Notes under the pieces: generated by a model
Seen by the model: the letters and a program-made list of their open reading frames with translations, nothing else
What the model was told of the DNA's origin: nothing
Database searches by the model: none
Origin: Basidiobolus meristosporus CBS 931.73
Lineage: Eukaryota; Basidiobolomycota; Basidiobolomycetes; Basidiobolales; Basidiobolaceae
DNA length: 64,000 bases
Direction: 5' to 3'
Assembly: GCA_002104905.1 (NCBI GenBank)
Contig: MCFE01000029.1
Span: 1 to 64,000 of the forward strand
Part shown: in pieces, positions 24,149 to 36,595 of the stretch
Layout: every line of letters begins with the position of its first letter
How positions within the stretch are numbered: the stretch's first letter is position 1
Made by a program: the position numbers and the translations under genes

Positions 24149-25176
24149 GCCCTCACCCCTTTGGCTAACCAAGTGCCGTGCACATATGTACCGAGCGATC
24201 GCCATCGCCATCGCAAGCGCAAGCGCACCTCACCGCTCGGCAGGATCCCATTTTCTATTGGCAACAAACCCACCTTACTTCCACTCCCAAACCATGTCGG
24301 TGTGGTGACGAGGGACCAGAACGGGCTACTTGGATCATAGCGTCACCCGGGTCACCCTCTTCCCTCACCACCCCACCCTCACCCAGATATCCAACTGACA
24401 AGCAACTGCGTGAAACGCGCCTCTCGAACATTTCAGTGGTCATCCCGTGACCTGCGCCCAACGTCTCGCCATCCGAAGCCCAAGCCAAACCGGCTCTTCG
24501 GAGCCCAGTCCACCAACGGGAGAGACGGACTGGTGATTGTGAATCGAAATAAAAATCACTTTGGAACAGGAGTCGTATGTATCCACTATACGTAACGGGT
24601 ATTTTTGACTGGTGGCCTATTTTGGATCCGGGGCTGGCTAGTGTCATTTCGGCTGTGCCAGGTATGGCCAACCTCGAGAAACGTTGAATGTGCACAGCAG
24701 GGTTAGGCTCAGGGGGCAGGGTCCATTCGGAGGTCGCCCACGCTGAGGGGACCCGAAGGGTTGGCACGAGGCGGTTCGGGCTTTCCCTACGGTATGGGGC
24801 CGATCCCATGACAGCATGCCAGTCCCCTTCTCTCATCCATTCACCTGGAGTGATACGGTTTCGGTTCCGGTTCCGGTTCCGGCCACGGGGCCAATCCGTG
24901 GTGGGGGATTAAACAAACTCAACTGGTTGATTTAGGGAGTTTGTCGAGGTGGCCAGGTTTCCTAAAATTGGTCGGGCTTCACCCACGGAGTCGCCAACCA
25001 ACGATCCCCACTGAGACATGGTCGGTGGAGGGATCTGTTATTGGAGGGACGTGTTAGGGCGGAAAGATTGATTTATGGACGAAGCACATGTCTCCGGTGG
25101 CCTCGTAGCCTTGTTCATTGGTAGCGAAAGGTATTTAATCCTTCCACTCTCCTCTCCTCCCCTTCAACTCACCGCC
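24149..25176. other. Intergenic region
   Basis: A GC-rich stretch between CCDC130 and the secreted-protein gene. A 193-codon frame on the minus strand (24836-24255) has no motif. A run of ttccgg-type hexamers lies at 24858-24884. The right end holds a TATA-like tatttaat (25132-25139), 38-45 bp before the next ATG. Confidence 0.45.
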
Positions 25177-25914
25177 ATGCTATTCCTAGTCAGGTCCGAC
25201 CTACTCTCCCTTCTGATTCTCCTCATCTCCCTTCACTGGTGTGTCGCCGAGCCGCCCCAGATCACCGACGCCCTCACAAATGTCCAGCTGTCGCGGAGTA
25301 CCGTGATGCCCGGGGATCCGCTGAAGATCACCTGGGACTTCAACCCCAAATACCGGAACACCATCAAATCCATCGAGGTTTGGCTTGGCCATTCCACCGG
25401 GATGGGTCATGGACCCTACAAAGCCATCAAGAAGTAAGTCCACTCCTCCTCCGTGCCCAGTCCCCCTCTTCTCTCTTCCCATTCTCCTCTCCTCTCCTCT
25501 CCTCCCCTCCGGCAAAGGCCCTCCTTTCACTAACGCTGATCCCCCATCCTCACCAGGAACATTTCCCCTCAGAGGGGCGCCACCAGCGTGGTGATCCCAA
25601 GTGTGGTTCGTATAGTTCCCCACTCACCGTATTCCCCACCAGACCGCCATCCTCTAATCCCGTCTCCACCCTTTCACCTTTTCAGCAACCTAGCGCCCAG
25701 GGTAACATCTGGTTCATCGATCTCGTCTGGAACAACCAAGGCTCCGCCACCGAGCTCCAACTGCTCCCCATCACCATTCGGTGAGTGGAGGGGGGGGGGA
25801 AGTGATGCTGAATTGGGCCTTTAGGAAACTCGACCGACCTCTAGCCGCGCCTCCCCCGCTCCCGCTTGGCCACCCCCCATGTTCCCTCGGCCCCCCACCT
25901 CTTCTTCCGTATAG
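25177..25914 (+). CDS. Secreted Kre9/Knh1-like small protein (3' end uncertain)
   Basis: Exons 25177-25433, 25557-25605 and 25686-25780 join in frame. The protein starts with a signal peptide (hydrophobic LLSLLILLISLHWCVA), then PPQITDALTNVQ, PGDPLKITWDF and a second conserved strand block GNIWFIDLVWNN. This pattern of a leading Ile-Thr strand, a PGDP-type turn and ITW resembles the N-terminal Ig-like domain of Kre9/Knh1 Ser-Thr-rich GPI proteins, which are linked to beta-1,6-glucan assembly. The last exon is uncertain. Splicing from 25781 to an AG ending at 25845 would add a short Ser/Pro-rich tail stopping at 25914; an AG at 25824 would instead open a longer Pro-rich frame. No GPI signal is clear. 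The promoter has TATTTAAT near 25132 and a good start context (accgccATG). Confidence 0.5.
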
Positions 25915-26985
25915 CGGTGTGTGTGTACGTGGGCTTGTTTGTAAGGTAGGCAAGTTCCCTCACCCCTCAATCCCCTTTCTTACCCTCATCCCCTTCACAG
26001 CCAGGTCCACGCCCACGCCCACGCCTCTCCGATCGTTTACCCAGAATCGAAATAAATCCAAATTTCCGGTGTACCGTTTCCATTCTTTACCAAAGCCCCG
26101 TCCCCGGGACCTTAAGGAGCCAAGCCCGGTACGAGTGGCCATGACGGCATGCAAGGTGTGCGTGTGCGCGCGCGCGCGTGTGTGTGTGGGTGGGTGCGCG
26201 TGTTTGCGGTGGTTTAAATACATGGCGGATCTTACAACCACCCATGATTTTACCAGATCATATTTATCCTTGATATCAAATTGCCCTCCCCCTTGCCGGA
26301 GGTTGTTCCATCCAACAACCGCCTCGTGGGTGCTGGCAATGTTGTGCCATCGGACTTCTGAGCTCCCCCATGGATTCTGCATTGTGCGTGGAAATGTGCG
26401 GCCCAAATCTGGTCAAAAATTTCTCATGATGAAATTGGGGGGGGGATGGTGGTGGTGGTGGTGTTGGTGTTGGTATCCAGCTTCTACATGAGTTTCTTCA
26501 TGAGATCAGCATTCATCCCTATTTCTCCGATGTGCCAATAGTAGAAACCAGTTTGGAAGGCTGCCAGAACCAACATTGATCCAATTGTCACAAGGACCTT
26601 GTGGCATCCATGTGGGAACACCTAAGAGGGCCTGTGTAAAGTACATCAGGTGCCAAATGCTCCTTCCAATACATCAGATATCCCAGGGGTATCCAGAAGT
26701 TTGCTTCTCTCTAAACCCCCAATATTCTGATTGCCAGCTAGAAAGCTGCTGGCAGACTTTGGATCCCATACTGGCACTCCTGGCCATTTCATAGTTTGCC
26801 AAAGCTCTCCCAACAGGTTACAAGCCTATGGATACCATTACTTACAGTGTCTGAAACTGATGCTGTTGGAATTCTGCCCTCTGCTGATAAGCTATATGGA
26901 CTCTGGTGCTAAGACAAGTGGATTCAGTTTTTCAGAAAGCTTCAAAGTGCCAGATCAAAGTCAAATTAATCTTGACTCCAACAAC
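25915..26985. other. Transition region with simple repeats
   Basis: The GC-rich gene region ends here. It contains a GC/GT alternating run (about 26156-26200) and a GGT-rich run (about 26436-26475). From about 26.5 kb composition shifts to the AT-richer transposon block. The frame at 26731-27000 has no motif. Confidence 0.45.
26156..26200. repeat. Alternating GC/GT simple repeat
   Basis: Purine-pyrimidine alternation (gcgcgc then gtgtgt), potentially Z-DNA forming. No coding relevance seen. Confidence 0.7.
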
Positions 26986-27246
26986 CCCTATGAAAAATAG
27001 TATGGTCCCACAGGTGGATCCAATCCAGATCAATCACCAGGATCCCCCAATGAGGCCATGATAATGCCAGCAGTTTGGAACTCTTCACCCTCTTCACAAT
27101 GTTGTGGTGGGATTTTGGTTGTATTTTGCTGTCTTGACTGCCAAATGCAGTAATAAACTTGATGGTGCTCTGATAGCCTTATTGTAAGGTTTATATGGTA
27201 TCAAAGCAGTCCCAGTATGGCTTACATTTTTTTGACAGGACCTGAC
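26986..27246 (-). mobile_element. 3' end of a Tnp2/CACTA-like element, truncated
   Basis: Begins with the terminal motif CCCTATGAAAAAT followed by GGTGGATCC. It continues with sequence related to the ends at 41018 and 53568 (gatccaatc-agatca, then a weakly conserved tract of about 200 bp). It is cut by the left LTR of the Copia element at 27247. Confidence 0.55.
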
Positions 27247-27591
27247 TGTTGTAAAAATATGTAATTCCACCTAAATATTCACCTAACTTGGTCACATGGA
27301 TCATTAACTGCAAATCTTAGAGAATACTGACCAAATCCCTTGTCAGGACTTAGAATACTTTCACCAAAATATCAGATACCCAGAACATGAAGATTTGCAA
27401 GATTGTTCAAACAGCCCCAAACTTTGCGCACATTCTCTTGAGACCTTTCTTAAGCTATCCTATGTGCTTGCTATGCCAAGATCATGTATAAGTATAAATT
27501 CTACTTTTACATTCAATAAATCATTAAGTGAAAACCGCATAATCTACTTTTCCTCCCAATCACTTCCAATATCTCCAAGACTCTTACAACA
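27247..27591 (+). repeat. Copia copy 1 left LTR
   Basis: 345 bp, TG...CA ends. A TATA-like tataaat near 27490 marks the promoter region. Confidence 0.85.
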
Positions 27592-27602
27592 GGTTATGAG
27601 CC
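27592..27602 (+). other. Half-tRNA primer binding site
   Basis: GGTTATGAGCC is complementary to the anticodon arm of initiator tRNA-Met (GGCTCATAACC), not to a tRNA 3' end. Copia and Ty5 prime in this way. Confidence 0.7.
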
Positions 27603-30600
27603 ACAAGCTGTCACTCTCTGCAATGTCTACTACTGCTATTACTGGAACTTTTCCCTCTGCTGAAAAGTTGGATGGATCTGACTACCAGGTGTGGAAGATG
27701 AAAATGTAGATGCTGCTACAAGAAAGAGGCCTTTAGGATATTGTCATGGGAGAAGAATGCCCTCCTAAAAATGTGGGAGAGGAAGCCTTGAAGTACCAGA
27801 AGAAAGAACAAAGTGCCTTTAACTGCATTTGCCTTAATGTTAAAGACAAATTGCTAATTCAATGCTCAAGAGCAAAAATGGCAAAGAATGCCTGGAAGGC
27901 ATTAGAAGACACCTACCAGTCATGTTCAGCTGCTAAGAAAATGTATCTGAGACAAAAATTCTCTACTACAAAGGTGCTGCCAGGAGAAGAAATGAAAAAT
28001 CTAATTAACAGAATTACCCTGCTGGTAGATGAGATGGAATCTGTGGGCGTACCAACTACTGATGAGGATGTGATAGTTACCTTCCAGAATAGCCTGTCAG
28101 ACAAGTTTCAGGGCCTTGTATCAGCCCTTGGGTCCAGAACTGAAGACTTGACCTTAAATTAGGTATATGGAAGGCTCCTGGATGAAGAATTAAGAAAATC
28201 AAGCACCAATAAGAAGGAAGAAGAAAATGCTTTAATATGCAATGATAACCAACAAAGGAGGTACCCAAGACCCTACAAAGGCAACAGCAACCTATTTTGC
28301 AACTACTGCAAAAGGAAAGGACACACATCAGACCGGTGACTCAAAAAGAGTGATAATCAGCAAAAGAAGCCTGAATATGGAAATGCTGCAACAACTGAAG
28401 ATAGACTATTGATATCTGCACTGAATATGACCACTAACAAGGATTCTCAGACGTGGTATATTGACTCTGGAGCTTCTCAACACTTTACACACCAAAAAGA
28501 ACTTTTTACTCAATATCAAGAAATTCCAATTAAGAAGGTTTTCATGGGTGACAATAGAACACTTGATGCGGTGGGAGAAGGAACTATCCAAGTAAACCTT
28601 AGAAGCAGTGAAGGAAGCCATACACTGACCTTTAAAGAAGTACTCTATGTACCAGAAATAGCCAAAAACCTACTCTCTGTAAGCAAGGCCATAGCAGAAG
28701 GACTCAGTTTCAGTTTTGACAATTCTGGATGCAGGATCACTGATCAAAATGGTGCCCATATTGCTTTGGGCATCAGAGATCAGAATCTATACAAGTTGAC
28801 TTATATTCCATCATATCTGGAAGCCAATATAGGTAACTTAAATGAAGAAACACCAATGCTTTGGCACAGGAGATTTTGACACATCAATTTTGATTATTTG
28901 CGTAAAATGATCAAAGATCAGCTAATTTCTGGAGTGAAAATTGATCCCCCAGCTAATTTGGAGCACTGTGAAGCCTGCATATATGGGAAACAAGCCAGAC
29001 AACTGCCCAAGAGCTCTGGGTTAATCAAAACCAAGAAAAAATTAGATCTAATTACTCAGATCTGTGTGGACCTATGCAAGATTTATCCTTAGGCAGGATG
29101 AAGTATTTAATCACTTTTATTGATGATTATACAAGATACACATGGGTCTACTTCATGGAGAGAATGGAAGAAGTTCTGTCTAAGTTCAAGGAGCTTAAAG
29201 CCATGGTGGAGAGAGAAACTGGTGAAAAAATCAAGAAAATACGCTCTGACAATGGTGGAGAATATACCTCAAAACTCTTTGTCCACTTCTGCAAAATTCA
29301 TGGGATAAAGCAAGAGACTACTGCACCATACTCCCCACAGCAAAATGGAGTAGCAGAACATGCTAACAGATCAATAATTGATATGGCAAGATCTATGATC
29401 CATGATCAAAAATTATCCTGTAATTCTTGGGCAGAATCAGTTGCCACTGCTGTATACCTTAAGAATAGGAGTTATAACAGAATACTTTGTGATTCTACTC
29501 CATTTGAAGCATGGTATGGATACAGACCAAGTGCAGAACATCTAAGAATATTTGGGTGTAAAGCATATGCCAAAAAACGGGCCAGAAATCAGTCAAAATT
29601 TGAGCCAAAAAGTGCAAAATGCATATTTTTAGGCTACTGCAATGAGAGTAAGGCATACAGACTCTACAATACCAAAGCAAAGAAGCTGATCAAGTCCAGG
29701 GATGTGTTGTTTGATGAAAATTCCAAATTTTCACAAAAAATGACATCAAATGATGACAAAAATTTGATCTCAAGTCCACCAATTGTCAGGATTGAATCAG
29801 AGCAAAACAATGAAAATTTTTCACTCTAGAGGACTCTACAAACATGGTTCAGCCAGAATCAGTGCCCAGGAATATCCCAGAAGTGATCATTGTAGTATCA
29901 AATGCCCGGAGATCCAATCAGACAAGAAATAGCCCAAACTACTATATCAATGAGGGTACAAACTTAGCCTATGCCTATTCAGTCCATATTGATGAACCCC
30001 AGACTGTAAAAGAGGCCCTAAATAGCCCTCAGACAAAGTTTTGGAGATCTGCAATGACTGAGGAATATCAGGCCCTGATGGAAAATCAAACTTGGGACTT
30101 AGCCAAATTACCGGTCAACCAAAAATCAATTGAATGCAGATGGGTCTTCAAGACAAAATACAAGGCCAATGGTAAAGTTGAAAGATATAAAGCAAGACTT
30201 GTAGCCAAAGGATACTCTCAAACAAAAGGACTTGACTATACTGAGACCTTTGCACCGATAGCCAAGTTTAATTCCATCAGATTAACATTGGCTATTGCAG
30301 CCAAGTATAAGTTTTTTATTCTTGAAATGGATGTAAAAACTGCATTTTTGAATGGAGAACTTGATGAGGACATGTATATGGACCAGCCTGATGGGTTTGT
30401 TGACCAACATATCCCCCATTTGGTCTGAAAGCTTAAAAAGTCACTATATGGTCTCAAACAATCACCAAGAGCCTGGAATTGCAAGATAGATTCTTATTTG
30501 GAATCTATGTGTTTCAAAAGGAGTAATGCTGACTATAGTATATACTATAAGCCAGATAGAGCAAGTCCAGTTCTATTAGCTCTATATGTGGATGATCTTA

Positions 30601-31566
30601 TTATAGCCGCCAATAACCTAGAAACATTGGAAGAGACTAAATCCAGCCTATCTAAGGAGTTCAAGATGCCCAATCTAGGAGAACTTAAATACTACTTAGG
30701 GATTAAGTTCTCCATAGACAGAAGTACCCAGAATATCACCCTAAGCCAATCCAAATATATTCAAGATATACTCAAGAAGTACAAAATGGAAGACTGTAAA
30801 TTGGAAGCTACCCCAATGGAGACAAACCATAACTTAGTCAAAACTCAACCAAATCAAGTGAGCTTGGTGCCATCCAAAAGCCCTGACTTTCCTTATCAAT
30901 CTATGGTTGGCAGTCTGATATATATCATGCTTGGAACATGTCCAGATATCTCATATTCAGTGGAAGTTGTCAGCTAACATAATCTGAACTATGGATCTGA
31001 TCATATTGCAGCAGTTAAGCGGATTTGTAGATACCTAAAAGGAACTGCTGATATCTGCTTAAGATACACTTATAGGGATTCAGAACAGGATCTTGTGGGA
31101 TACTCTGATGCTGATTGGGGACAAAATTTGGAAGACAGAAGATCCACCACAGGATACACCTTTCTTTACTGTAAAGGAGCAATTTCATGGAATTCAAGAA
31201 AGCAACCAACTGTAGCACTTTCCACCACAGAGGCAGAGTATATGGCAGCCTGTGAAGCTACAAAAGTAGCAATGTGGTTAAGAAAACTTTTTACAGATTT
31301 AGGCCTATGTCAAAAATTGCCAATTACTTTATTTCAAGATAATCAAGGATATATACAATTAGGTAGAAATCCAAGTTTTCATGCTAGAACCAAACACATA
31401 GATATTAGACATCATTTCATACGTGAAGCTATAGAGAATAGCTTAGTTAGCTTAGTTTACTGTCCTACAGATGAAATGATTGCAGACATATTTACCAAAC
31501 CATTAGCTAGAGACAAGTTTGAATATCTTAGGTCAAAATTAGGACTAGTCAGTATGAACATTTAGC
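27599..31566 (+). pseudogene. Copia copy 1 gag-pol (broken)
   Basis: Gag (UBN2-like, 27599-28160) has TAG stops near 27706 and 27736. A zinc knuckle CNYCKRKGHTSDR ends in TGA where the last Cys is expected. Protease WYIDSGASQH follows at 28456. Integrase has H/C zinc residues (28850-29000), FIDDYTRYTWVYF, SDNGGEY and a frameshift near 29075-29090. RT lies at 30030-30960 with WVFKTKYKANG, MDVKTAFLNGEL, a stop after HLV at 30426 and the active site YVDDL (30588). RNase H has DADWG, then STTEAEYMA, and ends at 31566. About six inactivating lesions are visible. Confidence 0.88.
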
Positions 31567-31576
31567 TGAGTGGGAG

Positions 31577-31924
31577 TGTTGTAAAAATTTGTAATTCCAC
31601 CTAAATATTCACTTAACATGGTCACATGGATCATCAACTGCAAATCTTAGAGAATACTGGCCAAATCCCTTGTCAGGACTTACTTAGAATACTTTCACCA
31701 AAATATCAGATACCCAGAACATGAAATTTGCAAGATTGTTCAAACAGCCCCAAACTTTGGGCACATTCTCTTGAGACCTTTCTTAAGCTATTCTGTGTGC
31801 TTGCTATGCCAAGATCATGCATAAGTATAAATACTACTTTTACATTCAGTAAATCATTGAGTGAAAACCACATAATCTACTAGTCCTCCCAATCACTTCC
31901 AATATCCCCAGGACTTTTACAACA
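31577..31924 (+). repeat. Copia LTR shared by copies 1 and 2
   Basis: 348 bp, same family as 27247-27591. It is followed by a primer site with two mismatches (ggctatgtgcc) and a second gag, so it acts as the right LTR of copy 1 and the left LTR of copy 2. Confidence 0.82.
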
Positions 31925-33150
31925 GGCTATGTGCCCCAAGCTGTCACTCTATGCAATGTCTACTACTGCTATTACTGGAACTTTTCCCTGCTGAAAAATT
32001 GGATGGATCTAACTACCAAGGAAGGTGAAGATGAAGATGATGCTACAAGAAAGTGGCCTTTGGGATATTGTTATGGGAGAAGAATGCCCTCCTAAATATG
32101 TGGGACAGGAAGTCTTAAAATATCAGAAGAGAGAACAGAGTGCCTTTAACTGCATGTGCCTTTATGCTAAAGATAAATTGCTAACTCAATGCTCAAGAGC
32201 AAATATGGCAAAGAATGCATGGAAGGCATTAGAAGACACATACCAGTCATATTCAGCTGCTAAGAAACTGTATCTCAGACAGAAATTCTTTATTACAAGG
32301 ATGCTGCCAGGAGAAGAAATGAAAATCTAATTAACAGAATTCCTCTGCTGGTGGATGCAATGGAATCTGTGGGTGTACCAACTACTGATGTGGATTGGAT
32401 AGTTATTATCCTGAATAGCCTGACAGACAGGTTTCAGGGCTTTGTATCAGCCCTAGAGTCCAATACGGAAGATTTGACCCTAAATAATATATATGGAAGG
32501 CCCACAGATGATGAGTTAGAATAATCAAGTGTCAATTTGAAGGAAGTTGAGAATGCATTGATAAGCAACAAAACTAACAAAGGAGGTACCCAATGTTATT
32601 TAAAGGCAATAGCAACCTGTTTTGCAGCAACTGCAAAAGGAATGGACATATACCAGGACGGCATCTCAAAAAGAGAGTTAGTCAGCAGAAAATGCCTGAA
32701 TAAGGAAATGCTGCAGCAACCAATGGTCAACTATTGACATCTGCACTAAATATGACCAGAAACAAGAATTCTCAGACATGTTATATAGACTCTGGAGCAT
32801 CTCAACACTTTACACACCAAAAGGAACTTTTTACCCAATATCAAGAAATTCCAATTAAGAAGGTTTTCATGGGTGACAATTGAATACTTGATTCAGTAGG
32901 AGAAGGAACTATCTAAGTAAACTCTTACCTTCAGAGAGGTACTTTATGTACCAGAAATAGTCATAAACCTACTGTCTGTAAGCAAGGCCTCAGCAAAAGG
33001 ACTCAGGCTCAGCTTTGACAATTCTGAATGCATGATCACTGATTAAAATGGTTCCCATATTGCTTTGGGTAACAGAGATCAGAATCTAAACAAGTTGGTT
33101 TAGACTCTATCATATCTGGAGGCTAATCCAAGTAGTTTAAATGAACAAAC
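31925..33150 (+). mobile_element. Copia copy 2, truncated internal region
   Basis: Collinear with copy 1 from gag to the start of the integrase linker. The gag frame 32025-32330 has Trp where copy 1 has its second stop (GLWDIVMGEE). The zinc knuckle and protease parts (32600-32830) carry stops and small deletions. It stops abruptly at 33150 against the inverted LTR of copy 3. Confidence 0.8.
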
Positions 33151-33546
33151 TGTTGTAAGAGTCTTGGAGATGTTGGAAGTGATTTGGAGAACAAATAGAT
33201 TATGTGGTATTCACTTAATGATTGATTGAATGTAATAGTAGTACTTATACTTTTACATGATCTTGGCATTACAAACACGTAGAATAGGTTAAGGAAGGTC
33301 CCAAGAACATGTGTGCAGTACAAACACATACAATAGGCTAAGAAAGGTCCCATCAACACATGTGGATAGTTTGGGGCTTTTTGAACAATTTTGAGAATTT
33401 TATGTTCTGGGTACCTGGTATTTTGGTGAAAATAATCTAAGTAAATCCCAAAAAAGGAATTTGTCAGTATTCCCTAGGGTTGAGAGGTAATGATCTGAGT
33501 GACTAAGCTTGGCAAATATTTAGGTGGATTACAAATTTTTACAACA
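33151..33546 (-). repeat. Copia copy 3 LTR
   Basis: LTR in reverse orientation, related to the copy 1 LTRs but longer. It contains a partial internal duplication (aacacgtagaataggttaaggaagg-like and acatacaataggctaagaaagg-like segments, 33270-33350). Confidence 0.78.
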
Positions 33547-33960
33547 CTCCCACTCAGCTAAATGTTCATACTGACTAGTCCTGATTTTGACCTAAGATAT
33601 TCAAATATGTCTCTAGCTAATGGCTTGGTAAATATGTCTGCAATCATTTCTTCTGTAAGACAGTAAGCTAAGTTGACTAAGTTGTTCTCTGTAGCTGCAT
33701 ATACAAAATGATGTCTAGTACTTATGTGCTTAGTTCTAGAATGAAAAGTTGGATTTGTACCTAATTGTTCCCATCCTTGATTATTTTGAAATAAAGTAAT
33801 AGGTGCTATTTAACATAAGCCTAAATCTTTAAAAGCTTCCTTAACAGCAACACTTCTTTTGTAGCCTCACAGGCTGCCATATGCTCTGCCTCTGTGGTAG
33901 AAAGTGCTACAGTTGGTTGCTTTCTTGAATTCCATGAAATTGCTCCTTTACAGTAAAGAA

Positions 33961-34309
33961 TGTTGTAATTATTGAATTGTCACCTAAATATTCATGCTAA
34001 CTTAGTCACATAGATCTTATTCTGTGATTAGCATTCTGTCCTGACTAGATTTCTTGTCGGGATTTACTTAGAATATTTTCACCAAATTGTCAGGTACCCA
34101 GATTATTATTTTTCTCAAAGTTATCCAAAAAACCCCAAACTTTGCACACATACTCTTGGGACCTTCCTTAACAAACTCTACACGTTTGTTTCCTCTACTT
34201 TATCAAAAGTATAAATACCATACTTTTGATCAATAAATCTACAAGTGAATAACATGTAAATCATCTAGTTCTCCACATCACTTCCAATACTCCTCAGAAT
34301 ATTGCAACA
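33961..34309 (+). repeat. LARD left LTR
   Basis: 349 bp, TGTTGTAATT...TTGCAACA, with TATA-like tataaatacc near 34210. Confidence 0.9.
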
Positions 34310-34320
34310 GGTTATGAGCC
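34310..34320 (+). other. LARD primer binding site
   Basis: GGTTATGAGCC, the same half-tRNA-Met type site as in Copia copy 1, undamaged. Confidence 0.7.
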
Positions 34321-36361
34321 CCGAGCTTGCTGTCCTCTTGGTGTCTACTATGCTTTGGATCCTTTTCTGCTAGTCTGGAGAAAGACTTTCTGCACTATTG
34401 CTCCGCTAAGGTTAAAGAAGACTACCGCTGCTAAAGGACTATGTTTATGAGGATATTGCTGTGGAGAAGAAGGCCTTGCCTTCAAAAGATGCCTTCAGTA
34501 ACTATCCAAGTTAGTTATGAAGAAGAGTCAATCAAACTGGCATGTAATTGTGTGAAGAAATATAGTATGTTGGTGCTCTACCACTACTGAAGAAAATTGC
34601 GTAATTCCAGCAATTGAGGGTCCAGATCTACAATGAAATATACTGCAATATGTATTCATATGACCCCAATTGACTGTTAGACAAGCTCTTGGATAGGATA
34701 TTATCCTGAATTGCAAAAAAAAAATATAGATCATTATTAATGATTGCCGGAGGAGGATTTTACCAAAAATCTGTTGCCACTCAAAATACAGCTGAGAATG
34801 CAAATACTGGAGCTGTTAGCCGCCATTCTGGACTATCTACTGATGGAAAAAGATCTCAGAAACAAGCTTCCTGAATTGTAAGGATCCCAATGATATATAA
34901 TACATATATATCCACCTGGAGTACGGATATGTACTACACAATCCATTAGAAGAATGCTATAATTGTATCAAGTGTTTTGATACTGAAACCAGTGTACCAG
35001 GAGCTAAATATGGAGCTGTTAGACGTGCTATCACTTTGTTTAAGTCTCAAAACAGTGGGAGAAAGTATTATACAAATTTAGCAAAATCAACTCATGAAGA
35101 TTCTACCGCCAGCCAAAGGAGTGACGCATATAATTGCAAGCCTGATTAGAGTATACAACCAAGCAACAGTTGGTCAGTACACAGCTAAGAGCCACTCAGA
35201 AGATACCACAGTACTTTATACTTGTTATATATATATCACTTATTACAGTGGGAGAAAACACTTGGTGATATTTAACTTCTCTGGATCAGATCAGAAGAAT
35301 TTTGATTGATCAAGTCACCGCCAAGTTCTACAACTCAAGATACTGATATATTGGAGTCTGATACCGAAGTATTGATGAAGCTAGCTATCAAATGCAGTTT
35401 ATTTGATCAAATTTGGTCAACTCTATCAAAAGTTATGAATGATCTAAGTGGATGCCGATTTTGATTATTTCACTCTCAAATAGTCAGATATTCTGGAACA
35501 ATGATGTCATGGAGACTCTTGTGCTCAAAAACACCGTGGTCCCACCTGCAAGGAAGTCCAGAACCACCCCACAAAAGGAATTATCCCTGGGTCATCAGCA
35601 GAAAAAGAAAAGAAGAAAAAATGGAAAATACTACTACCGCAAACTAGGGTACTTCCCAAATGGTGCCAAAACCTATGTAGGCCATATTTGGACTATCTGG
35701 CAATGCAGATATGTTCTATGGAGCCTCTTGTACGAAGTTCTCAAGCTAGAAACCCCAGAAGAGCCTTGAAACTTCAACAGGATCTGTTAGATATTGTAGT
35801 ATATATTGGAACAGATTATTTAGTGCAGAAGTCTTGATGTCTGCTGTCTATGGAGCTGAAAGAAAAAGGTGCAAGGATCAACCAGATGGTTTTTTTATGG
35901 ATTCTGAAGACACTGAGAAGATCAGTTAGCCTTGGAAACCGAGCTCAAGGTTGAAAATAACTATCAGGAGAATAAGGATAATCAAAGCCCTTGTTAAGGA
36001 GAATCTCACTTCTGGAAAAGCGCCAATCTCTATTCTACAAGTATATTCTGATAAGACAAAAGCAGCTGTATCAATCCAAATCAGTAGAAGCACTCTAAGA
36101 ATAGCTACCAAACAACCCATGGTGTTGTCCAATACCAAACTGGGTAAATCAAGAAGCAAATGGACTTTGAATCTACCGCATATGAAGTAATCAGTCCAAA
36201 GAAAGTTATTGCTATTTAAAGAAGACAAAGATGACCATTCTAGATCATATTTGTGGATCTGAATCACTAAACAGACGTGGTTCAAGTGGGAGCAGGCCAT
36301 CCCAGCTCAGAGTTGAGCAAAAACCTTCTTTTTTTGGCCATGTTATATGTGCCACAGTGCC

Positions 36362-36595
36362 AGGAAACAAGGATAATCCGGATCAGGCGTAAATGACAAA
36401 ACCTTAACTTGACCCAAAGTAGGTCACTATTTTTTACCTCATATAGCATCTATATGATGGAAGTAACTGTCCCTGAGCCTAATATGGACACACAGTGAAG
36501 TTGTCTAAATGGATTAGACTGTTGGCCGGAAATAAGGAAACTCCAGATCTGCCGTAAATGACAAAACCTTAACTTGACCAAAAGTGGGTCAATTT
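36362..36595 (+). repeat. Pair of direct repeats inside the LARD
   Basis: Two ~65-bp copies (36362-36430 and 36528-36595) share cgtaaatgacaaaacctt and aacttgacc...aagt.ggtca. They sit near the 3' end of the interior. Confidence 0.65.

Larger units (their letters stand above)
27247..31924 (+). mobile_element. Copia LTR retrotransposon, copy 1 (decayed)
   Basis: Left LTR 27247-27591 and right LTR 31577-31924, both bounded by TGTTGTAA and TTACAACA. A primer site GGTTATGAGCC (27592-27602) and a purine tract gctgagtgggag (31565-31576) flank the coding part. Domain order gag, protease, integrase, RT, RNase H identifies Ty1/copia. The LTRs differ at many sites and the coding region has several stops and frameshifts, so it is dead. 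The right LTR is directly followed by another primer site and gag, so it is shared with copy 2. Confidence 0.9.

Noticed and set aside
24255-24836. 193-codon open frame on the minus strand
   Set aside because: No motif, no splice context. It lies in GC-rich DNA where long chance frames are expected.
25960-26406. 148-codon minus-strand frame over the GC/GT repeat
   Set aside because: Low-complexity translation (Thr/His/Ala runs) from a simple repeat.
35452-35769. 105-codon frame inside the LARD
   Set aside because: No retroelement or other motif, and no start context. Treated as chance within a non-coding interior.
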